64,000 nt of DNA from Lactuca virosa (lineage: Eukaryota > Streptophyta > Magnoliopsida > Asterales > Asteraceae), in contig CAKMRJ010000001.1 of assembly GCA_928212115.1 (NCBI GenBank), forward strand, positions 179,006,764-179,070,763. Reading direction: 5' to 3'. Of the stretch, positions 1-10,997 are shown piece by piece. The stretch's first letter is position 1. Each line of letters begins with the position of its first letter. The translations under genes were made by a program, and so were the position numbers. The notes under the pieces are model-generated. The model did no database searches. It was not told where the DNA came from and saw only the letters and a program-made list of their open reading frames with translations.

Positions 1-451
1 TGACAAGGTGAAAGAGTTTAAGTCAGAAAAGAAATTGAAAGGAGATTCTGGTGTAGATTGTCATTACTGAAAAGGTGCGAATCATTTTGCAATTGATTGT
101 ATGCTTCGTAGGAAAGAGGAAAAGAAGAATAGAGTGAAGGACGAAGCATACTATGCTGAAAAACTGGAGGAAGTTCGTGAGAAGGACAAGGGATTGTCTC
201 TTGTGGCAAGAGGAGAGAATGAAGATGAAGAAAGCGGTACTTATCAGATTTGGTCATCCGGGTCTGATGATGAGGAAATGAGACATCCTACTCATGGTGC
301 CGTGTATGCAGAATTTGAGGATGGAGAAGAAGAAGAGATATCTGGACATTGCTTTGTTTCGAAGTCAAGTGACAAATCTCCAATGACAACAAAGGTACGC
401 TCTATACTCGAATCTTTCAATATTCCTTTACATGCATATGATTCTGAATAA
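1..451 (+). pseudogene. gag: SireA gag C-terminal part with damaged zinc knuckle
   Basis: This is the nucleocapsid end of Gag, which binds element RNA in the virus-like particle. A CCHC zinc knuckle (C-x2-C-x4-H-x4-C) is expected at 59-100, but the second cysteine codon reads TGA at 68-70, so the knuckle is broken. Downstream the frame stays open through an acidic segment (HPTHGAVYAEFEDGEEEE) to the stop at 449-451. The same segment occurs in SireB at 45385-45987, where the knuckle keeps CHYCNGANH. The N-terminal UBN2-type half is outside the window. Confidence 0.85.
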
Positions 452-479
452 TTGCTTTTGATGATACTGTTGCTTACTT

Positions 480-2557
480 TGATGCTATTGCTGTGTCTGC
501 GAGTAATGAGGCAAAGAAACTAATAATCAATTGCTTGAGACTCAAAAGATGCTAGACACGAAACGTTGCAGGGTAGAGTATCTAGAGTTGCAATTAGAAA
601 ATGTCAATTGTGATCGAGAGAATCTAGATAAAGATGTAAGAATGTTGTTGGCTCAACGTAACATCTATTGTAATTATGCAAAACGGTTATATGCAAAATT
701 AACAGCATTACATCATTCTTCTGATATTAGCAAAGAACAACATCGAAAACTATTGCCTTTTCTTGCATTCGAAAGAAAAAAAGTTGATGTCATGTCATAT
801 GATTGGTAAAACACAATAGCTGATTTTAACAAAGTACCAGACGATAGGTTTGCATATGGCGTTTTTAAGATAGATGAGTTTTTAAATGCTGATGAATTGG
901 TTAATATTGTTAATGAAAGTTTGACAAAAGATGAACAAGTGAAAACTTTGAAAAGAACTGTACATTCCAAACTTGATTCACAACTCAATTTTGCTGATGT
1001 CGATGAGAATTCGGATAATCTTAGCGAAATCAGTGAAATTGAAGAAGAAGAAAGTATTGATTGTTCTCAGTTGTCTGTCATTAACATCACATCTAACGCC
1101 AAAGGTAAAGAAATTGTTAATGATTCGATGGTTGAGGATGACATTGGAAAACCCTCTACTTCGAAATTATTTGACTTTGATGAAGTGGAAGTTCGAGACA
1201 GTCAGACAGATAGTAGTGATGATGAGGACGATGAAATGAAAGCTTCGAATGTTTGTAAAACAGAAAAGAAAGTTTCAACTGAAACTTCAATTCCAAGAGT
1301 TGTTGTTGAACAAGTTTATGGAGAAACTGAAAAATTTGACAAGGTGATGAATGACAAATCAAGTATTTGGAAACTCATACTGTCGTGTATCCGAATTTTA
1401 CATGCACAGATGATGTAGTTTTTCCAAATCAAGTATTTGTCACAACTAGGAATGCTGAGAACGTCAAGCCCGAATTCAAGAAATTGGTCGAAGAAGACAA
1501 TAAGCGTTCCACTGATGAAGGATTCTTTGCAAATCAAAACACTGTTGAAAACAATCTCACTAAAAATTCGTATGTTTTTCAAAAACAAAACTCAAAACAA
1601 AAATGGGTTGTTAAATCAGAAAAAGAAAAAGATGTTGTTACAAAAGAAGTTGTTTATTCAACTCCAATTGTGAAACTCAATTCAAACGAATTCAAAGTGC
1701 TTGTTAACAATTTTTCAAAAGAACACAAAGTTTCAAAAAGAAAGGCACGAAAAGTAATTTTTTGGCAAGTAGTGTCTAACGAAAAACCCGCTCTAACTAA
1801 ATCGAAAGTTTCGTATGAGACAGTTAGTGTTTCAAAATCTAAATTCTCAAATTCTTCAAAAACCAAGAGTTCTCAAAAACCAATTGTCACAGAAAAACAA
1901 AAAGACACGTCTTTTCATCATCCAATGAGTGTAATAGACAAATTTCCAATAAATCAAAAGGTTGCACATATTCGAAAATTTGATAACATTCGAAAGTATG
2001 AGAAATCACACCAAGTTGTGAATGATCAAAAACTTAATAATGTTCGAAAATCAACGAATAGTCAACAAGTTCCAAACAAAACTTTCAAATCAAAAGTTAC
2101 ATTTACTCCACAAAAGACAAAATTTCCAAATCCTTCAATCACAAAACCAACAAGAGTTTCGTGTTCAAATGAAAAATCAGAAATTCATTCTATCAATAAT
2201 TGGCTTGAAGGACAAGGCAAAAGGTATCAGTTTGGGAGGTTTTCTCAAGTTCAGATCAAAACAGCTTATGAGAAGTATTTGAATGAGTCAAAAACTAGAA
2301 GTTTATCTTCTCAAGATTCAGAAATTCCGAAACAGAGATGGAAACCAATCAACAAAATAACAAGAATTGAGAAGCTTGAGGAGCAATCTAATGAAAGTCC
2401 AAAACTATCGAAAAATTATATTTCAATATCTTTAGATAATGATGTTGATTTAATTGATAGTATAACTGCAAAAATTCAAACTTGGGCTTTTAATTCCAAA
2501 ATTCACTCCTTGTTTCAAACTAATAACCAAGGACCCAAAAAAACCTTGGGTACCTAA
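480..2557 (+). pseudogene. SireA gag-pol spacer with coiled coil and long Ser/Lys-rich linker
   Basis: Three open pieces (531-809, 897-1418, 1367-2557) form the spacer between the zinc knuckle and the protease. The first has heptad-like Leu/Glu/Lys content (coiled coil) ending in LLAQRNIYCNYAKRLYAKL, shared with SireB and SireC. The second is acidic with DSQTDSSDDEDDE. The third is about 400 residues, basic, Ser/Asn/Lys-rich, ending near the GPKK motif before protease. A frameshift lies near 1365-1420 where two frames overlap, and stops separate pieces one and two. No catalytic domain is recognisable; a structural or processing linker is likely. Confidence 0.7.
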
Positions 2558-2570
2558 ATTCTTTAATTAA

Positions 2571-4197
2571 ATGCAGGTACCTTGTGACGAGCAATATGAT
2601 ACGAAGTTGTATATTGATAGTGGTTGCTCACGTCACATGACTGGAAGGAAGGAGAACTTAAGAGATTTTTGAAGTCTTGACAATGCTGGGGTGGTGAAAT
2701 TTGGTAATAATAAAAAATGTCAAGTGAAAGGATATGGAAAAGTAACGAATGGGCTATTCACAGTAAATCGCGTTGCATATGTGGAAGGTCTTCAACATAA
2801 CTTGATTAGTGTTTCACAATTAGTTGTGGGCACTGGAAATCAAGTGGTGTTTAACGAAGAAGGGAGTATAATCTCAAAAGTCAAGACGAATGAAGTATTG
2901 CTAAAATCGAAACGATATGGCGATATGTTCACACTCGATATTAAACCAATAATGGGCAAACTATCTGTTTGTCTACTTTTGAAAGCTTCAAGTGATGTCA
3001 GTTGGTTATGGCATAGACGTTTATCACATTTAAACTTTCGAAATCTAAACAAGCTGGTTAAAGAAGATTTAGTTCGTGGTCTTCCTGTGTTAAAATTTGA
3101 TAATAATACTCTTTGTGCAGCTTGCGAAGAAGGAAAACAACATCGCAAAGGACATCCTATCGTGATAGACTCAAAAATTGTTGAACCATTGGAACTTCTT
3201 CATATTGACCTTTGTGGACCTTCGACTGTTGAAACAATTAACAAGAAACGGTACATTTTGGTTATAGTTGATGATTTTTCACGGTTCACATGGGTATTTT
3301 TTCTCAGTTTAAAATCTGAAGTCGCTCAAACAATGATTGATTTTATCAAAAAGATAGAGATGAGTCTGAAAAAGAATGTTCGTCGAATAAAGAGTGATAA
3401 TGGCACTGAGTTTTAGAATAAGATGCTGGATTCGTTCTTAACTGAAAAAGTAATTTCGCATAATTTCTCATCACCATATACACCACAACAAAATGGTGTT
3501 GTTGAAAGAAGAAACAGATCATTGTGTGAGGCAGCAAGAAGAATGTTGACATACGTGAATCTTCCTCAATATCTATGGGCTGAAGCCGTTTCAACATCAT
3601 GTTTTACTCAGAATCGTTCTTTTATTCATAAAAGATTTAATATCACTCCTTATGAAATACTAAATAATCGGAAACCTAATGTCAAATTTTTTTCCTGTTT
3701 TTGGTTGCAGATGTTTCATCATGAATCTTAAAGATAATCTTGAAAAGTTTCAAGCTAAAGCTGATGAGGGCATATTTTTGGGATATTCGCATACTTCTGT
3801 TGCATATCGAGTGTTGCACAAACGAACTTGCAAAGTTGAAGAAACTTTTAATCTCACCTTTGATGATTACTCTGTTAAACAAGTCGAAAGAAAGTTTGAC
3901 CAAAAACCAATTCTTGCTGAATCAAACAATCAAACTGAGAATAATAATACAATTGATTTTGATTATGATCTCATTTTTGGTGTTCCAGATAAAGCAATTG
4001 ATGCTGAAGTTCATGCTGATGATAATCAAACACCTAAATCATCAAAACATACTGATGATTCAACACTCACTTCGGATACTACTGAAAATGGCGAAAGTAT
4101 GCTAAATGTTCGTATGGATGGGGAGCATACGTCTATTCCTCTAAATGTTGAGGGGGAGCATCCTTTCGAGGGGGAGAAGAGTAGTATGAATCATTAA
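2571..4197 (+). pseudogene. pol: SireA pol: protease and integrase
   Basis: The aspartic protease motif DSGCSRHMT is encoded at 2616-2642; a TGA at 2670-2672 interrupts it. From 2691 the GAG-pre-integrase region leads into the integrase zinc-binding HHCC domain (HRRLSHLNF, then CAACEEGKQH) and the catalytic core with the first Asp in LHIDLCGP and the second in KSDNGTEF. A TAG at 3414-3416 follows directly. The frame resumes at 3423 with the catalytic Glu in NGVVERRN. A frameshift near 3690-3700 sits in a T-rich run, after which YRVLHKRT marks the integrase end. The last piece ends with TAA at 4195-4197. At least four lesions make it non-functional. Confidence 0.88.
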
Positions 4198-4240
4198 TTT
4201 GAGGGGGAGAATCAAAACGATAATCATGTTGAGGGGGAGC
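4117..4240 (+). repeat. Array of polypurine tracts inside SireA pol
   Basis: Four exact GAGGGGGAG tracts start at 4150, 4168, 4201 and 4231, with a near copy GATGGGGAG at 4117. They read in frame as the acidic peptide (V/F)EGE. The tracts resemble the 3' polypurine primer next to the LTR (AAAGGGGGAGA at 10985-10995). The same position in SireB and SireD carries comparable arrays. Confidence 0.85.
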
Positions 4241-5691
4241 ATGATGATACAGATGCAATTAATATTAATCAAAATGATGAATTTCATGAATTTGATGATA
4301 ATATTTCTGTGGCTGGTACTGAAAATGAAGAAATGTACGAAGATGCACCATTGGAATTTGATCCAGCATATCCACCACTTGAGAAATGGACAAAGAATCA
4401 TCCAAAAGAGCAAGTTATAGGAAATCCACAAGATGGAGTTTTAACAAGAGCTCAAATTCGTGCGAAAAATGAGTGTGCATTTTTAAATGGAGAGCTTGAA
4501 GAAACAGTTTATGTGGAACAACCCCCAGGTTTTATTAAAGAAGAATATCCTGATCATGTTTATATTTTAGATAAGGTAGTTTATGGGTTAAAACAAGCAC
4601 CACGAGCATGGTATGCAACTCTTACTTCATTTTTGAAACAATCTAAATTTAAACAAGGATCTGTTGATCCCACATTATTTCGAAAGAAAGTTGGGGATCA
4701 TCTAATGCTTGTTCAAATTTATGTTGATGATATTATTTTTGGATCAACTGACCCTGCCTTATCTAGAGAATTCGAAAATTTGATGAAGAGTAAATTCGAA
4801 ATGAGCATGATGGGTAAAATCAACAATTTTCTTGGGTTAAATATACGTCAAAACAGAGAAGGAATTTTCATTAAACAAGAAAAATACACGAAGAATTTTC
4901 TTGAAAAGTTTGGAATGACTAATAGAACTAAGCTAAGAGTACCAATGTCAGTAGGAACGAAGTTAACACCTTCGTTAGATTCATATGCTGTTGATCATAC
5001 TTTTTTTCGAAGCATGATAGGTTCTTTACTTTATTTAACTACAAGTAGACTTGATATCATGTTTTCTGTGTGCAATTGTGCAAGGTATCAAGCAAATCCA
5101 AGAGAAACACATTTAACAGCTGTAAAGAATATTTTTCGTTATCTTAAAGCAACAGTTTCGTTGGGATTATGGTATCCTTCAAAATATGGATTTTTCATTC
5201 AAGCCTTTTCGGATTCAGACCTTGGTGGATGTACTCTCGACAGAAAAAGTACAAGTGGCGGATGTCAATTTCTCGATGACAAGTTGGTGAGCTGGCAGTC
5301 GAAAAAGCAAACATGTGTATCAATTTCAACAGCTGAAGCAGAATATGTAGCTGCTGCTGCTTGCACATAACAAATTATATGGATTCAAAGTCAATTGCAT
5401 GATTATGCAATTAATATGAAAAAGATTCCATTGTACTGTGATTCACAAAGTGCTATTCGCATTTTTCATAATCCAGTACAACATTCGAAAACGAAACACA
5501 TTGCTCTTCGTTATCATTTTATAAAAGATCATGTGGAAGATGGTAACATTGAAGTTCATTTTGTCAAAACTACTAATCAACTTGCTGATATTTTCACTAA
5601 ACCACTTGATGAAAAATCTTTTGTGAGAATTTTAGCAGGTTTGGGAATGATAGATGCGAATTCGGTACCAGGATCAAATACTCAAAATTAA
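4198..5691 (+). pseudogene. pol: SireA pol: internally deleted reverse transcriptase and RNase H
   Basis: The frame continues from the integrase after one stop. RVT_2-type reverse transcriptase is recognised by GFIKEEYPDHVYILDK, KQAPRAWY and the catalytic YVDD at 4720-4731. About 130 residues expected between RAKNE and CAFLNGELEE are missing in frame; SireB and SireD have them, including the first catalytic Asp in QMDVKCAF. The RNase H region follows with STAEAEYVAAAACT, a TAA at 5368-5370, then YCDSQSAIRI and HIALRYHFIKDHVE, ending with TAA at 5689-5691. Because the finger and palm start is lost, this RT cannot be active. The open frame across the deletion is notable. Confidence 0.9.
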
Positions 5692-7341
5692 CAAAATGTT
5701 GTTGATGAAAAAGGTGTCGATTCAGAGGCTTGTTGTCCTAATCATTCAGAGGTTACTTTGTGTTAAGAGGCTTCGACACGCTTCGTTTTCATATATTGAA
5801 ACTAAAACTTTTCGCGTGTTTGATACTATCATTTCTTTTCATTTGTTTAAAATTTTGTTCAGCTGAAAAACCAAAAATACTTTTATTTCTTTGCATTAAT
5901 TTTCGAAAAATCAAAAACATCAAAAAAGATTTTCATTTATTTCTTGTTTTATTTTTCGAAAAATTCAAAATCACAAAAATATTTTTTTTAAAAAGAAAAT
6001 TCAAAAAGATTTTTGGTTACTTTGTTATTTTTTCAGGTCTTCAAGAACAATTTTCACGACAATTCTTCAAAGGGTGATGCTTGTGTTTCTATAGGAAGGT
6101 AATTCTCTTAAATCGTTGTACTAGTTAAAATGTCCCTAGAAGCATACTGCTGCATGTCGACCCAAGCCTCAACTGACTCTATGTGTGTTACGAAAGCCTT
6201 AATGAAAATTTTTATACGAAAGTTTCTTCCAAATTAGGCTTACATTCGCATTAGTCCAATGAGCTACCTTACTCTTCTCAAATGAGTTAAGAGTTATCTG
6301 TTTGGTCCATATATAATAGAGGTACATTCGAATCTTAACCAATATATATTTTTCATCACAAAATTTCTTAACACTTTTCACACACAAAGACACATGTTCA
6401 AGAGGTCATTGATCAAACCAATTGTGACTTAAACATGTCAAAAATATGTGTTAATGATCTTAAATCATGAGACCGTGATGCAAGTTAAACCCAAATATCC
6501 GAACATAATAAGGAATTGACGGGGAACTTAAGTTCCAGATTCTTACGAAACACTTGTTTCTGTACCCAAGTTTCGTATACTCCATATCACATTCTTTCGT
6601 ATGAGTGGTTTTGATCAAATGTTCGAAACCCATGACATTTGTTTCCCAACGAAATCCAGCTTAACTATTTTTCTTTGAATGTGATTTCAGTGTGAGTATC
6701 AATTCTTTTCTCTAGTCACTTTCACAAATTTTACAAAGCCACTTGTCACTGACTACACTGGTCAAACAAGTAATTTCGTTTACAATTTCTCAACTTATGT
6801 TTAGGATGATATGTAATGAAATTCATAAGCCACCCATTGAAGCCTTGAAAAAGAAGCCCTTTGATACTTCTTTAAAAGTATTCGATTGTAATTCACTGGA
6901 AAATGCAGAAGCTGTTAGTTATCTCTCTTGGTAATTAACGAAGCAACCTTTGCCTGGGGTTTAACTTCTTTTGTGTCAACATATTTGACATCACAGATCC
7001 AAATTTTTTTTAATTTGCTTCTTATCCTTTTTCATTGAATCGCTACACTCACGAAATCCTTGAGGTTCTAAGTAATACCAACTTAGGCTGATGATTTCAC
7101 AAGACTGGCAAATGAGTTCGTTCCGAATCCCAAAAACGAATGAGCCCAACCTCAAATCCGAAACGTTTGATCTTATCCACAAGTACTCATGAACAGTCTC
7201 AAAGTAACCGTTTGGTACCTTGGCCCTAGTTTCAAGGAACTTTATCTGACATAGCTACAATAACAGCTACTGGTACGCGTTTCAAGGGATGATGTGATCT
7301 ACTTCTTAATGACAAACGGTTCACATTACTTTGGGCTTACT
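5692..7341 (+). other. SireA non-coding region between pol and aORF
   Basis: No convincing coding frame is present. From left to right it holds an AGAGGTTACT/GCTTCGACACGCTTCG motif (5747-5785), an A/T-rich degenerate repeat stretch with CGAAAAAT cores (5870-6020), a block with GTCCCTAGAAGCAT (6131-6144), a TATAATAGAGGTAC block (6311-6324), and AAGGAATTGACGGGG at 6510-6524. The same blocks appear in the same order in SireB (39935 down to 37951), which marks the region as conserved and probably regulatory. Confidence 0.7.
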
Positions 7342-7350
7342 TATAAAAGG
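7342..7350 (+). promoter_or_regulatory. TATA box 103 bp before SireA aORF
   Basis: TATAAAAGG lies 103 bp upstream of the aORF ATG at 7445. SireB has the same nine bases 85 bp upstream of its aORF start. Position and sequence fit a plant core promoter with a leader of roughly 60-70 nt; no transcript data are available here. Confidence 0.6.
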
Positions 7351-7444
7351 AAAATCTTCTTTCTTTTTGAAATGACGCGTTCAAGAATTCATAGAAGATC
7401 AAAAAGCCCTAATATCTTTTTGAAAGCTTCCAATCAACATTCAA

Positions 7445-10400
7445 ATGGATGCTGCTCAGAATTCCACTAACGACGAAATTGCATCCCAACCTCTGATGAC
7501 GATACAAAGCACAAACTATCAGGTTGAATCAAATGTATCGTTGTATCCAGAAGAGCTCAATATGTTGATAGTTGCATTGAAAAGATTAGTTCTTGCCACC
7601 GCTATGTCGCAGTTCCACTAACTTGGTTGTCTATGGCTGCATCTACTGCTTCATTCAATAAAGGAACTGAGGTAATCACTTTCAACTTAGTAAATGAGAA
7701 ACGCATTCGTCTCACCAAGAAGATGTTCTCACAGTTCTTGGAGCTTCCTAATTCACCACCTTTTTTCAAACCTTCTGACCCACAGATTGTGCATATGTTC
7801 AACGAGATGGGTCACCAGCCACCACTCGAAAAGATAAGTGATTTCAAAAAGTCTGGGCTTCCCTGTATCTGGAATTTCTTGTTTGGGATTTTTCTACGAT
7901 GTTTAACAGGAAGAAAAGTGGGTCTTGACAAGGGAAGACAAGAAGTTTATGCTATGGTCATGGGTTTATATTACGACTTGAGTGTGGATTATGCCACTCA
8001 GTTGTGAATCGAATTCAAGAAACGCTTAGAACGTAGAAGTGTGGCTAAGGGAATTTCTTGTGCTAGATACTGGAGTTTAATTTTGGAGAAGGTGTACGAG
8101 AAAGAAGGAATTCAAGTTCCTCAGGGTGAAGAAATTGCTGAGTTTACGAAGTTTCAATTTCCAAAGAATGTTCAAGATGATGAGCAAATTTTTACAAGTG
8201 TTGCAAGAATTCTAGATGCAATGCTCAAGAAGGTGAATCCTATGAACAAGATTCTTGTAAAGTATTTGCAGACGGTGAACCCTGATGTTGAAACTGGGGT
8301 GTTACTTGAAATCGAAGCTGGCTCTTCCAAGCCATCAAAGAAAATGAAGTCTAATAAATCTTTGCCCAAGAAAGTTGAGGGTTATGAGAAGAAGAAACTA
8401 GAAGAGAATGAAGCTCAGCCTTCGAAAGAAGTTGTTCCTTCAAAATCAGGAATTCTTAAACGGATTCGTATGAAATCATCTAAACGAACTTCGTCTGATG
8501 ACTCTCTGATGGTTCGTAAGACTCAGGTTAGCAGTAAAGGAGTGGTAGTTCGTGAAATACCTGCTCCTGTTTCACCGTTATCCAAAAAGAGACGTGCTCA
8601 TGATGTTGCGAAGTACATCACACAAAAACGGTACAAGCGAAAGCTTGTAATAAGAGATGATTCCTCAGACAACGAATTTGTTCCTGATACTCCTATTGCT
8701 TCGACTTCTATGGTAACCTCCACACCTATAATCTCTTCAATTTCGAATGTTTCTATCATTTCTCCTACTCCAACCATTCCACTCGAAAAATTGGCAACCA
8801 AGTCTTCACAACCTATTATTCTCTCTTCTTCATTACCACCTATTACTCAACTTCGTTTGTTTCCTTACCACCACCCATCTCAACTTCTACTTTATCTCCA
8901 CTGTTTGAAACTATTCTTCAACAACCAATTACTACTCTTTTTCCATCACAATGCACAGACACACCTAAACATCATTCTGATGATGAAACCGAAGGAGGAG
9001 GTTTTGGAGGAACGTTCGACGAATTGCATTTTGATTCGGAAGAGGAGGAGATTCCTGATCATTTGTTAATGTCAGGAAAACAGTTCAAAATCTTGAACAG
9101 GAAGTTAAACACACTTCTTCAGTCTCAAGCTGATTCAGGAGCAACACATTCGGTTTCGGGTCTTGAAGTTGAATTAATGATAAAGGCATCTGAACAAAGA
9201 CTTCATGAGAAGATAGATCTTTCTGATCAAAATACTGAGCTTCGTATCAAGACTCAGACATGAAATTTTGAAGGGGCCTTAAAGGATTTGAAGGCTGTTG
9301 CGAAGGACCGTCATATTCTCTTCGTACAAGATGTCAAAAAGGTTCGTGAATATGTCAATTTGAAACTCGAAGAGTTGAAGAAGGAAGTCTCTCAGGAACT
9401 CATGAATATGAATTCTCAGTATAATTCACTTCAAGAGAAGGTTGATATAATTGTTGGGGCAGTTACAAATTTTGTCAAAACTTTTGAAGACGCAATGCCG
9501 AAGTTTGAATCTAAAGCAACTGAAGACAACAATGAGCTTGCGAAATAGCAGTCTCTTCTTGAAGAGTTAAAAGAAGTTGTTTCGAAGCCTACTCCAACTT
9601 CGTTGTTAACTCCTGAGTTCCTTACTCAGAAGTTGAATTTACTTGATCAGGTTATTCAGAAGGCGGTTGCTCCCATTTTCAAGTTTGCTCAAATGTTGCC
9701 ACAGCATGCTCCACCTGTTAACACAGGGGTGCAAGGGGGAGAAACGAAAGTGAGCAAAGGAGTAAATGTGAATAGAAAGGGAGAAGGAGAGAAGATAACA
9801 GCTGGAGATTCGAAAGTTGTTGGAAAGGTGTTCTCTACACAAATTCCTGTTTCAATTCCAGTGAAGTCTGATACTATTCGAAAGTTGTGATTGATTCAGA
9901 TACAGAAGGGGGGAGTTCAAGTTCCTTAAAACCAAATTAAGATTTGAAAGACAAAGGGAAAGGTGTGCTAGTCGAAAAGTCTAAAGAAGAAAAGAAAGCA
10001 GAGGTGGAGGATGAAATCGAACTTCATATTCAAAGTATTATGAGGTTGAGAGAAAATGATCCACCTGGAATGGACAAAGGTGATCCCAAAAAGTTGTATT
10101 CATATGAATCAATCGAATCGAGAGTTGCATTCAATCATATGTATGCTTTCGAAAAAAAACCAAGGAAAAGCTATTCGATTGCTAACACTGATTTTTGTCA
10201 GTTGGACTTTCCGATAAACGAAATGATGTTTATCACTGCTCAATACAAGATTAGTGAGAAATTCAAAAACCCAGATGATTATACACACATGAAAATTCGT
10301 TTTCATGCTGTACTTGGAAAAGAGCAAGATGAAGTGTGGTCTCTGATCAAGATCAAGAAAGTTGTTGCTATTAAGAAAGATGTCTTGTTTGAAGACATGA

Positions 10401-10967
10401 TACAAAATTTCAGGTATCATGTGATTCGTGGAAACAATCAAGAAATCGATTTCAGTATTGTAGACTTCCCTCTAATGAACTTGAATGATCTTATTCAAGT
10501 TGCATTACTTTTAAAAGAAATGGAGGCATCACAACTCAAGGGTACAGACAAAGAAGTGTTCAGACTAGGTCTTGCTCACATTAAAATCTTCATTGACAAT
10601 TATTATGATTGTTTTGCCCTGACTGACGAAGAGTTGGCTTCGAGTATGGATAAGAAAGTCTCTGTTGCAATGGAACTTTCAAAGACACAGGCTCAGTTGA
10701 AAAAGTATGTTGATGGAGAGATATGTTTAAAAACCGTTTGGTTTAGTGTTTGCTGGGAAGGACACTAAAGGAAAGGCTAAGAGATTTCTCTTTCAAGTTG
10801 CTGAGATCGAAAGATATACAACGTCACAATATACGAACTTTATTGTTCGTATGAATAATTGCTCGAAAAACAATGATGGTGACAAGAAGGAGTTAAAGAA
10901 GGTAATAACATGGTATTCTGAGATACGAAGGATGATGCACTTAACTGCTCAGATTCTCACGAATTGA
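7445..10967 (+). pseudogene. SireA additional ORF (aORF), about 1,170 codons
   Basis: The product family is unknown to me. The start ATG at 7445 matches the SireB start (both then read NYxxE...YPEELxMLIVALK). Domains in order: conserved N-terminal region (7480-8130) with MFNEMGHQPPLEKISDFKKS, GLPCIWNFLFGIFLRCLTG and GISCARYWSLIL; Lys/Ser linker with a bipartite basic stretch at 8581-8649 (SKKRRAHDVAKY then QKRYKRKL); Ser/Thr/Pro-rich segment; coiled coil (9290-9500); conserved C-terminal domain (10060-10967) with GMDKGDPKKLYSYES, FHAVLGKE and IFIDNYYDC. Lesions include a 1-nt loss near 7615, TGA at 8005, a frameshift near 8850, stops at 9261, 9546 and 9888, and a frameshift near 10735. It ends just before the PPT. 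Extra Sirevirus ORFs are usually called envelope-like; I see no signal peptide here. Confidence 0.8.
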
Positions 10968-10984
10968 GTAGTTCGACTCGTTTA

Positions 10985-10997
10985 CAAAGGGGGAGAT
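10985..10997 (+). other. SireA 3' polypurine tract
   Basis: CAAAGGGGGAGAT directly precedes the LTR and would prime plus-strand synthesis. It matches the tracts of SireB (34168-34180, minus) and SireC (30672-30684). Confidence 0.85.

Noticed and set aside
6510..6524. Calling an rRNA gene fragment at the AAGGAATTGACGGGG word
   Set aside because: Similarity does not extend beyond the 15 bases, so no rRNA feature is annotated; it is kept only as a curiosity.
7445..10967. Considering the aORF a captured host gene
   Set aside because: It occurs at the same position in three separate Sireviruses with the same flanking PPT and LTR, so it is an element gene; a host origin cannot be judged without a search.
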